Source: JAJYKN01 sp035516155 (GTDB taxonomy: Bacteria; Nitrospirota; UBA9217). Taken from it: DNA of 64,000 nt. The position numbers were made by a program, and so were the translations under genes. Where the stretch lies: the NCBI GenBank assembly GCA_035516155.1, contig DATJAP010000029.1, positions 30,059 to 94,058 on the forward strand, written 5' to 3'. Shown here one piece after another: positions 45,701 to 57,700 of the stretch. Each line of letters begins with the position of its first letter. The stretch's first letter is position 1. The notes beneath the pieces were generated by a model. It was not told where the DNA came from. It did no database searches and saw only the letters and a program-made list of their open reading frames with translations.

Positions 45701-48700
45701 CAACATTACAGTCACCGCCGCAGCCCAGACGATTGGAGCAATCACCTTTACCCCGTCCACCCTGGCGTACCTGGGTACCACAACGGCAAGCGCCACGGCA
45801 ACGTCCGGCCTTCCCGTCGCCTTCACCTCGCTTACCACCGGCGTCTGCACCGTGTCCGGGACCAACGGAAGCACCGTGACGGCAGTCGCGGCAGGGACCT
45901 GCACAATCGCCGCGAACCAGGCCGGAAACGCAAGCTATTCAGCAGCGCCCCAGGTAACGCAAAGCATTACCGTGACCCCGGCAAGCCAGTCCATCGGAAC
46001 AATCACGTTCTCCCCGACAACGCTTGCTGCCGGCGCGACAACGACGGCAAGCGCCGCAGCCACATCAGGGCTTTCGGTCACCTTCACGTCGCTGACCACC
46101 GGCGTCTGCACTGTTTCCGGCGGCATCGTGACCGGCGTGTCGGTGGGCACCTGCACGATCGCGGCGAACCAGGCAGGAAACGGAAGCTACGCCGCTGCGA
46201 CCCAGGTCACCCAGAATATTTCCGTGGGCGTCGGGAACCAGACGATCGGCGCCATCACGCTCTCTCCGGGAACCCTTGCGGTCAACGGCACAACGACGGC
46301 AAGCGCCACGGCCACCTCCGGCCTCGCCGTGACGTTTAGCTCCCTGACCCCTTCGGTCTGCACCACTTCCGGGACCAACGGGGCAACCGTGACCGGGGTC
46401 GCGTCCGGGACCTGCACGATAGCGGCCGACCAGGCCGGCAATGCAAACTACAACGCAGCCACCGAGGTCACCAAGGATGTTACCGTGACCCTGGCGACCC
46501 AGACCATCGGCACCATCACGTTTTCCCCGAATCCTGCCGGGGTCGGCAGCACTTCGACGGCAAGCGCCACGGCAACCTCGGGGCTCGCCGTCACCTTCGG
46601 ATCGTCCACGCCCTCGGTCTGCACCGTGTCCGGCAACATCGTGACCGTCGTGGGGCTGGGGACATGCACCATAACAGGAAACCAGGCCGGGAACGCAAGC
46701 TACAGCGCCGCGGCCCAGGTCACGAATACCTTAAGCGTCATCAAGGGCAACCAGACCATCGGGGCCGTAACCTTTACGCCGGCAACATTGCCGGTCGGGG
46801 CAACAACCGTTGCCAGCGCCACGGCAACCTCGGGCCTTGCCGTCAGCTTCACCTCGCAGACCCCCAGCATCTGCACCGTCTCGGCCGGCAACGTGACCGG
46901 GGTGGCCGTGGGAACATGCACAATCGCCGCGGACCAGGGCGGAAACACAAGCTACAACGCCGCGCCAGAAGTGACCCAGACCATCACGGTTTCCATGGGC
47001 AACCAGACAATCGGGACCATCACAATAACCCCGACCTCAATTTTGACCGCCGCGAACGTGACGGCAAGCGCCTCGGCAACCTCGGGACTTACCCCGGTCG
47101 TTTTCACCTCCCTTACTCCCGCAGTCTGCACCGTGTCCGGCACGAACGGCTCGACGATTACCGGCGTATCGGCGGGGACATGCACGATCGCCGCTGACCA
47201 GGCCGGCAACTCGAACTGGAACGCCGCAACCGAGCTCATCCAGAATTTCACCGTCGGCCAGGGCAACCAGACCATTGGCGCCATAACGTTCTCCCCCTCC
47301 ACACTGACGACGGCCGGGACGACCACGGCCAGCGCCACGGCAAGCTCGGGGCTTACGGTCACCTTTACGTCGCAAACACCCGCTATCTGCACGGCGTCCG
47401 GCCCCAACGGCAAAACCATCACGGCCCTTGCCTACGGCACCTGCACCATCGCGGCCGACCAGGCGGGAAACGCGAGCTACAACGCGGCGCCCGAAGTGAC
47501 GCAGAGCATTACCGTGAGCAAGGGCGCCCAGACCATCAGCGCCATCATCTTCTCGCCCACGACGTTCGCGGTTGGCGGAACCTCGACGGCGTCGGCAACG
47601 GCCACCTCCGGCCTCGCGGTAGTTTTCGGAACAACGACGCCCTCCATCTGCTCCGTGTCGGGAAGCGTCGTGACCGCCATCGCCCCCGGCACCTGCACGG
47701 TGACGGCCGACCAGGCCGGAAACGCGAATTACAACGCGGCAACGGAAGTGACGGGAAACATCGGTGTCGCCAAGGCCGACCAGACGATCGGCGCGGTCAC
47801 GTTCTCTCCCGTGACCCTTACGGTCGGGGGAACGACGACGGCAAGCGCCACGGCCACCTCAGGCCTCGCGGTCATCTTCAGCTCCCAGACCACCACTATC
47901 TGCACGGCTGCGGGCGGGAACGGGAGCACCATAGCGGCGATTGCGTCCGGTACCTGCACCATCCTTATAAGCCAGCCGGGCAACTCCAGCTATAACGCGG
48001 CGACCCAGGTCACCCAGAACATCACGGTGACCGCCGGGGCCCAGTCCATCAATGCAATTACTTTTTCACCCACTACGCTGACTGCGGGAGGAGCGACGAC
48101 GGCCTCCGCCACGGCAACCTCCGGCCTTATCGTCGCCTTCACATCAACGACTCCCTCCGTCTGCACGACGGGCGGATCAAACGGAGCGACCGTGACGGGC
48201 GTGGCAATCGGGACATGCACGATCGCCGCGAACCAGGCGGGGAATGTCAATTATCTTGCCGCACCGCAGGCGACACAGAACATTTTGGTGACCATCGGGA
48301 ACCAGACCATCGGGGCGGTGACGTTTAATCCATCCACCCTGTCAACCGGCGGGACGACCGTCGCCTCCGCCACGGCAACCTCAGGCCTTGCAGTCACGTT
48401 TACTTCTAACACACCATCGGTCTGCACGGCAACCGGCACCAATGGTTCTACCATTACATCGCTTACCGCCGGGATCTGCACGATCTATGCAAACCAGGCC
48501 GGAAACGCGAGCTTTAACCCGGCCACCCAGGTCACCCAGAACATCAACATCAGCATGGCAAACCAGACCATTACGTTCGGATCCCTGTCCCCGGTCAATT
48601 ACGGAGCGGCACCGTTCGCCCTAACCGCGACGGCAACGTCAGGACTTTCGGTCACCTATACAAGCACCAACCCGGGTACCGCGTCCATCGGCACCGGGGC

Positions 48701-51700
48701 AAACTCCAATATAGTGACCATTAACGCCGCCGGCACCACCATTATTACCGCCTACCAGGCAGGCGACAGCAACTGGAACGTGGCAACCCCGGTCAGCCAG
48801 ACCTTAACGGTCAATCCTGGAACGCAAACCATCACCTTTAACGCCATCCCGGCCCATGCGTACGGCGACGCACCGTTTAACCCCGGCGCAACCGCCAGTT
48901 CCGGCCTGTCTGTCACCTATACCAGTTCCAACACCTCGGTCGCCACGGTAAACGGCAGCAACATCACCATCGTGGGAGTGGGCACCTCCACGATAACCGC
49001 AAACCAGGCCGGAAACGCGTACTATGCGTCGGCACCAGGGGTAGGGCAGACCCTGACGGTCTCCCAGGGAACACAAACCATTACGTTCGGAGCCCTGCCG
49101 CCAAAAACATTCGGAGCGGCCGATTTTTCTCCGGGAGCGACAATCAATTCCGGGCAGGCTATTACCTACACCAGTTCAGACCCCACCGTGGCAACGATCG
49201 TGGGAGGGAACATCCACATTATTGGCACCGGCACGGCATCCATCACCGCATCGCAGGCCGGCAGTGCCAACTGGGCGGCAGCCGCAAATGTCTCCCAGAC
49301 CCTGACCGTCGGCCAGGCTTCGCAAACCATTACCTTCGGCGGGCCTTCGGCGCAGACGTACGGAAACGCACCGTTTACGCTTTCTGCAACGGCATCGTCG
49401 GGGGACCCCGTCTCGTTTTCCGTCGCCGACCCCACCGTGGCCACCGTAAGCGGAAACATCGTGACGATTGTGGGCGCGGGGACAACGTCGGTGACAGCGT
49501 CCCAGGCAGGGGACACGAACTACGCAGCTGCCCCGAACGTGACCCGCACCCTCACGGTTGCCAAGGAACCGCAGACCATCACCTTCGGCGCCCTTGCGCC
49601 GGTCCTGGCCTCGGACCCTCCGTTTGCCCTGATCGCTTCCGCATCGTCCGGCGAGACGGTGACTTTTTCCAGTTCCAACACGGGTGTCGCCACCGTCGCG
49701 GGCAATACCGTAACCATCGTAGGGGCAGGGACCACCATCATATCCGCATACCAGTACGGGGACAACAACTGGGCGATCGCATCCAACGTGAACCAGACTT
49801 TAAGCGTCGGCCTTGCCAGCCAGACCATCACGTTCCCGGCGCTCCCTGCCCATAATTATGGCGACGCAGATTTTGCTCCCGGCGCATCCTCAAGCTCCGG
49901 GCTCGCCGTGTCCTACACAAGCTCCAACACCTCTGTCGCGACGATCCTGTTCGGCAACATCCATATTCTGAGCGCGGGGACGACGACGATCACGGCGACC
50001 CAGGCCGGCAACAGTTCGTATAACCCGGCAACTCCCGTCGCGCAGTCCTATACCATCGGGCAGGCTTCTCAAACCATTACGTTCCCGGCCATCCCGTCCA
50101 AAGCGTTCGGCGCCGCCAACTTCAGCCCGGGCGCCTCGGTGAGCTCCGGCCTTACCATCTCGTACGCAAGCTCGAATACGGCGGTGGCCATGATCTCCGG
50201 CCAGAACATCCAGATTACCGGGGCGGGATCGACGACCATCACGGCATCGCAGTCCGGAAACGCCAATTACGCCGCGGCAACGCCGGCCACGCAAAATTTC
50301 ACCGTGACGCAGGGAGCGCAAACCATAGGCGCGGTCTCCTTCTCCCCGAGTTCTCTTTCTTCCGGGGCCACCGCCACGGCAAGCGCCACGGCCACCTCGG
50401 GACTCGCGGTAACATTTTCGTCTCAGACACCGGCAATCTGCACCGTTTCCGGCTCAACCGGGAATACGGTAACGGGCGTTTCGGTCGGAACGTGCACGAT
50501 CGCGGCTGACCAGAGCGGGAATGCAAACTACAGCGCGGCCACCGAGGTCACGCAGAACATCACGGTCGCGAAAGGCAACCAGACCATCAGCGCAATCACC
50601 TTCTCGCCGGCAACACTCACCAACGGCGGGACCACGACGGCCAGCGCCATGGTAAATTCCGGCCTCGCCATAACCTTCACCTCGGCCACGCCCGGCGTAT
50701 GCACTATTTCCGGAAACACTGTGACCGCAGTGGCTTCCGGCACCTGCACGATCGACGCAAACCAGGCCGGCAATGCCAATTACAATGCGGCAACCCAAGT
50801 CGCCCAGAACATCACTGTGACCGCCGCGTCCCAGACGATCGGAGCGATAACCTTTACGCCGGCAACCCTGGCAACGGGCGGGACGACCGCTGCCGCGGCC
50901 ACGGCCACGTCGGGTCTCGCGGTAACGTTCACTTCGCAGACGCCGTCCCTGTGTACCGTGACCGGCAGTACGGTCACCGGCGTTGCGGCGGGCACCTGTA
51001 CGATCGCCGCGAACCAGGCCGGCAACAGCAACTACAGCGCGGCCCCCACAGTCATCCAGAACATCACGGTTGCGCCAGGGAACCAGACCATCGGGGTGAT
51101 CACGTTCACCCCTTCTTCGGTCAACGTCGGAGGCACCTCCACGGCGAGCGCCACCGTAACGTCCGGCCTCGCGGTCGCTTTCACCTCGCAGACGCCCTCG
51201 GTCTGCACGACCTCCGGGACCAACGGGGCCACCGTGACGGCAATCGCCTCCGGCACCTGCACGATCGCCGCCAACCAGGCGGGAAACGCGAATTACAACG
51301 CCGCCCCGCAGGTCACGCAAAATATGAGCGTCTCCAAGATGAACCAGACAATCGGTGCTTTCTCGTTCTCGCCGACTACGCTGACTGCCATCGGCACAAC
51401 GACGGCATCCGCCACGGCCAGTTCCGGCCTCGCAGTCACCTTCACCACCCTGACTCCCAGCGTTTGCACCGTAGCCGGCAGCACCGTGAGCGGAGTGTCT
51501 CCGGGCACGTGCACGATCGCCGCCGACCAGTCGGGAAACGGGACCTATAATGCTGCGACCGAAGTCACCCAGAACATCAACGTGGGTGTTGCGTCGCAAA
51601 CCATAGGGTCAATCACGTTCTCTCCGGCTACGTTGTCCACCGGACAAACGACAACGGTTGCTGCAACTGCAACGTCAGGCCTCGCAGTCGCCTATACGTC

Positions 51701-54700
51701 GACAACGCCGTCCGTATGCACCATAAGCGGAACCAGCGTAACCGGCGTCGCGTCGGGCACCTGCACGATTGCCGCAAACCAGCCCGGAAACACGAATTAC
51801 AGCGCCGCGCCCCAGGTTACGCAAAACATAACAGTTTCCAAGGCAAACCAGACCATCGGAGCATTGACGTTCACACCCGGAACACTCACGGTCGGCGGGA
51901 CGACGGGAGCCTCCGCTACGGCATCTTCAGGCCTTGCCGTCACCTTCACCTCCCAGACACCCGCTATTTGCACCATGACCGGCAGCACCGTGACCGGCGT
52001 TGCCGCGGGGACCTGCACAGTCGCCGCGGACCAGGCGGGAAACGCAAATTATAACTCGGCAATGGAAGTGACGCAAAGCATCACGATAACAAAAGGCAGC
52101 CAGACAATCGGGACAGTCACGTTTACACCGGGGGCACTCGCAGTCGGCGGAACGACGTCGGCAAGCGCCACGGCATCGTCGGGGCTCTCGGTCACCTTCA
52201 CGTCTCAGACGACGGGAGTGTGCACGGTCGCCGGGACCACCGTGACCGGCCTGACAGCAGGAACGTGCACCATCGCGGCGGACCAGGCGGGGAACGGAAA
52301 TTATAACGCAGCAACGGAAATCACCCAGAACATCACGGTGGGAGCGGGCGCCCAGACCATCGGCGTGATTTCCTTTACGCCTTCCACATTATCGTCCGGC
52401 GGGACGACAACGGCAAGCGCCGCAGCAAGCTCCGGCCTCGCGGTCACCTTCAGTTCACAAACACCGGCCGTCTGCACCGTCGCCGGCAGCACGGTGACGG
52501 CAATCGCGGCTGGAACCTGCACGATCGCCGCGGACCAGGCAGGCAACGGCAACTACAACGCGGCACCCACCGTGACCCAGAACATCACGGTGACAAAAAG
52601 CAGCCAGACCATCGGGACGATCTCGTTTACTCCAGCCACCCTTACGAATGGCGGAACCACGACGGCAAGCGCCACGGCAACCTCGGGCCTCGCGGTAACC
52701 TTCACCTCGCAGACCACAAGCGTCTGCACCGTTGCCGGAAGCACCGTGACGGCAGTCGCGGCAGGCACCTGCACGATCGCCGCAAACCAGCCGGGAAATG
52801 CCAATTACAACGCCGCCTCACAGGTGACGCAGAGCATCGTGATCGCCAAGGCCAACCAGACGATCGGGGCAACGACATTTACGCCGGCCACACTCACCGT
52901 TGGCGGGACAACGACGGCAAGCGCCACAGCATCGTCGGGGCTCGCAGTCACCTTCACGTCTCAGACGACGGGAGTGTGCACGGTCGCCGGGACCACCGTG
53001 ACCGGCTTGACAGCAGGAACGTGCGCGATCGCCGCTGACCAGGCCGGGAACGGAAATTATAATGCCGCTCCGGAAACCACGCAGAATATTACCGTGGGGG
53101 CGGGAACCCAGACCATCGGGGCTATCACGTTTACACCGGCTACCCTTGCAAACGGAGGGGCAACCGTCGCCAGCGCCACGGCAAGCTCCGGCCTCGCGGT
53201 CACCTTCAGTTCGCAAACACCGGCCGTCTGCACCGTTGCCGGCAGCACGGTGACCGGCGTGGCTTCCGGCACCTGCACGATCGCCGCCGACCAGGCAGGC
53301 AACGGCAATTACAACGCGGCGCCCACCGTTACCCAGAACATCACGGTGACGAAAGGCAGCCAGACCATCGGGACACTTACGTTTACCCCTTCCACGCTCG
53401 CAAACGGAGGCACGACATCAGTCTCCGCAACATCCACCTCGGGTCTTGCCGTTGCCTTTACTTCGCTGACGCCGGGCGTGTGCTCGGTATCGGGAAATAC
53501 GGTGACCGGCGCGGCATCGGGGACCTGCACCATAGCCGCAGACCAGGCCGGAAACGCCAATTATAACGCCGCGGCCGAAGTCACGCAAAATATCGTGATT
53601 GCGAAAGGGAACCAGACCATCGGGACGATTACGTTCATGCCGGCAACCCTTGTTGTCGGAGCGACGACATCGGCCTCTGCCACGGCAAGCTCCGGCCTCG
53701 CGGTCACCTTCGCTTCCCAGACGCCGGGCGTCTGCACTGTTTCCGGCAGCACGGTTAGCGGTGTGGCGGCAGGAACGTGCACGATCGCGGCAGACCAGGG
53801 CGGAAGTTCCAATTATAACGCCGCAGCCGAAGTGACGCAGAGCATTCCCGTAGGGATGGGTTCCCAGATCATCGGGACAATCACGTTTACACCGGGAACG
53901 CTTTCTTCCGGCGGAACGACAACGGCAATCGCCTCGGCCTCCTCAGGCCTTGCCGTCACTTTCAGTTCACAGACAACAGGAGTCTGTACGGTTGCCGGAA
54001 ACACGGTGACGGCCCTCGCTTCCGGCACCTGCACGATCGCCGCCGACCAGGCAGGAAACAGTAACTACAGCGCGGCGACGGAAGTGACGCAAAACATCAT
54101 AATCTCCAAGGCCAACCAGACCATCGGGGGGGTCACCTTTACGCCTCCCGCCTTGACGAGCGGCGGGACCGCCACTGTCTCCGCAACGGCGACGTCCGGC
54201 CTTCCCGTCACCTTCACCTCGCAGACACCGGGGACATGCACGGTCTCCGGGACCACGGTGACTGCCGTGGCATCGGGCACCTGCACGATTGACGCGAACC
54301 AGGCGGGGAACGCGAGCTACAACGCCGCTTCCCAGGTAACCCAGAACATTACTATCGGGAAGGCGTCACAAAGCATAGGGGCAATCACCTTTAACCCCTC
54401 TAATCTTTCGGCAACGGGGACCACGACGGCGGCAGCCACGGCAACGTCGGGACTGCCGGTAGTGTTTTCCTCCCTGACCACGACGGTATGCAGCGTGTCC
54501 GGTACAAACGGCAGCACGATTACCGGAATATCCACGGGAATCTGCATTATCGCGGCCGACCAGGCGGGCAGCAGCAACTACAGCGCTGCGGCTGAAGTCA
54601 CGCAGGCCCTCACCATTACGGGCCTTGGACAGACCATAACCTTCGGCCCCGTTGCCGCGCATGCGTACGGAGACCCCGACTTCGCCTTGTCCGGCTCTTC

Positions 54701-57700
54701 AAGCTCTGGACTGACGTTAACCTATACGAGCTCCGATATGACCATTGCAACCGTCACGAACGGCACGGTCCATATCGTCGCCGCCGGGACGGTCACCCTT
54801 ACCGCGTCACAGCCGGGAAACAGCGTCTACGGTGCCGCCTCGAGCGTCAGCGAACCCCTGGTCATCAACAAGGCCAACCAGACAACAGCGTTCGGAACGC
54901 TCTCCCTTTATGCCCTTGGCGACCCGCCCTTTACCCTTGCGGCAACGGCAAGCTCGGGGCTTCCGGTAACCTTCGTTAGCTCCGATCCGTCCATTGCAAG
55001 CGTTTCCGGAAACACGGTGACCATCAACGCGGCAGGCACCGTAACCATTACCGCATCTCAACCCGGAAACGCCGATTTCAATGCGGCTGCCCCTGTGGCG
55101 CAGTCGTTGACCATTAATTTGAGCCAGTCGCAGACCATCACCTTCGGAGCGCTTCCAGCCCACGCATACGGAGACGCAGACTTCTCGCCCGGCGCCACGG
55201 CGTCATCGGGACTGCCCGTCGTCTACAGCAGTTCCACCCCGACCGTGGCAACGATCGTGAACGGCAACATCCATATCGTGGGAACGGGGACATCGGTCAT
55301 TACGGCCAGCCAGGCGGGTAACGTTAACTTCTATGCCGCCCCCGACGTGACACAGACCCTTACCGTAACGGACACGGCGGCCGTCATCAGCGCCACGACA
55401 CCTGCCGCGAACAGCTTCGTGAATACGGCCGTTGCCGGGTATTCTCTGGACAGGACCGTTCTGAACGGAACGGGGATGGTCATGTTCGCCTGGGCGGGTG
55501 GCACGGTTGACAGTGCGGGAACCCATACCTACACGATGTCCCTCTCGGACCTCGCGGCGGGCAGCCATACGGTCAATACCGGACTTCCGCTCGTGAACGG
55601 CGCAATCTACAACGTCACCTTTGCGGCAATCGACGGGGCCGGGATCGCCTCGGTGCCGGTTGTCAATAACAACGTGACCTACGACACCCTCGCCTCGGCA
55701 GTTACCCTGAGTGTACCGGCACCCAACAGCTACATCAATATTTTGAACATAGGATACGGCTTGAGCCAGAACGTCGTAAGCGGGACCGTCACGATCATGC
55801 GGACAGGAGGGGCCGCAGATCCCAATTCGCCCTATACAGTCCAGATGTCCGGCTCCGAGCTTGAATCGGGTCCCCAGACTATCACGGCCGGCCTGCCGAC
55901 GCTGGTCAACGGAGCAGTCTATTCCGTGAGCATCAGTAACGTCGTCGACCAGGAAGGAAATGTTTCCCAGACCGTCACGAACGCCAACATCACCTACGAC
56001 ACGACGGCGGTCTTAATCTCGGCGACGACCCCGACGCCCAACAGCACAAGCAACACCTTCGCGGGCTACACCTTAAGCGGACAAGTGTCGTCCGGAAAAA
56101 TCACCTATACCCGAACAGGCGGAGCGGCAGATCCGGCGTCCCCGCAAATTTACACGATGACAGCATCTGACATGACCGCCGGAACACACCATATCGTTAC
56201 CGGGCTGCCGCTGGTCAACGGCGGGGTCTATACCGTATCGTTTGACGCCACGGACGAAGCCGGCAACGTGTCTACCACCGTGTCGGACAACAACGTCACC
56301 ATGGACACGGTCGCACCCGCGGACGGCACGGTTTCAGCCACAACGGGTGACGGACAGGTATCACTCTCCTGGTCGGGATACGGAAGCAATGCTGCCTCCT
56401 ACATCATTGTGTACGGCACCGCCAGCATGCCGGCAAACTGTCTTTCCGGGTCCGAGCTGTATTCCGGGCCCAGCACGTCATTCGTCCATGCAAACCTGAC
56501 CAACGGCACGTCGTACAACTACCGCGTGTGCGCGACGGACATAGTCGGGAACATGTCTCCCGGAGCAACGACGACGGCGACGCCAAAGGGGAGCCAAATC
56601 ATTTCCTTTAATCCGCTCCCGAACCACACGTACGGAGACGCTCCGTTCAGTCCCAATGCACTGGCAAGCTCGGGCCTTCCGGTCTTCTATACGAGCTCGA
56701 ACCCCGGAGTCGCGGCCATTAACGGAAACAGCATTGTGATCGTAGGCCCCGGCACCACGATGATCACCGCGTCGCAGGCGGGAAACAGCGCGTATAACCC
56801 CGCACCTCCCATCTCCCAGTTCCTGAACGTGATCATGGCATCACAATCAATCACCTTTGCCCCGATTCCTGTCCATGCTTCTACCGATGCGCCGTTCGGA
56901 CTACTGGCAACGGCCTCCTCCGGACTTCCGGTCAGCTATACCAGCTCCGACCCGACCGTGGCAACCGTAAGCGGCAGCATGGTCACCATCACCGGGGCGG
57001 GATCGTGCACGATAACCGCGTACCAGCCGGGAAACTCGAACTATAACGCCGCCCCAAGCGCGTCGCAAACCCTTACCATTTCCATATCGTCCCAATCAAT
57101 CACCTTCGGGACACTCGCATCTCAAACCTACGGGAACCCGGCCTTCACGCTCTCCGGCACGGCCACCTCGGGCCTGGCCGTCACATACGTGAGCTCCGAC
57201 ACCGGGGTCGCCACTATCGTAGGAAACACCGTTACAATTCTGGGCGCCGGGACCACGGTCATTACCGCTTCCCAGAACGGGAACTCTCTCTACAGCCCCG
57301 CTCCCACAGTGATGCAGCCGCTTCAGGTTGTCCAAGACACCCAGACAATCACGTTTGGCGCCATACCCGCCCATAACGTCGGGGACGCGGACTTTGATCC
57401 GGGCGCGACCTCTTCATCGGGACTCCCGATACAATACTCAAGCTCGAATTCGGGTGTAGCGACTGTAGTAAACGGCAAACTCCATGTCATGGGAGCAGGC
57501 ACGACAACCATTACCGCGGCCCAGCCGGGAAACATCAACTATGTCGCCGCCGCAAGCGTGCAGCAGGCGCTCACGATTAGCGCCGGCACGCAGACCATCA
57601 CGTTCACCCCGTTCCCGGTGCAGACGTACGGCAATAACCCGTTCTTCCTGACGGCGACCGCAAGCTCATCGCTTCCGGTAACCTTCACCAGCTCTAACCC

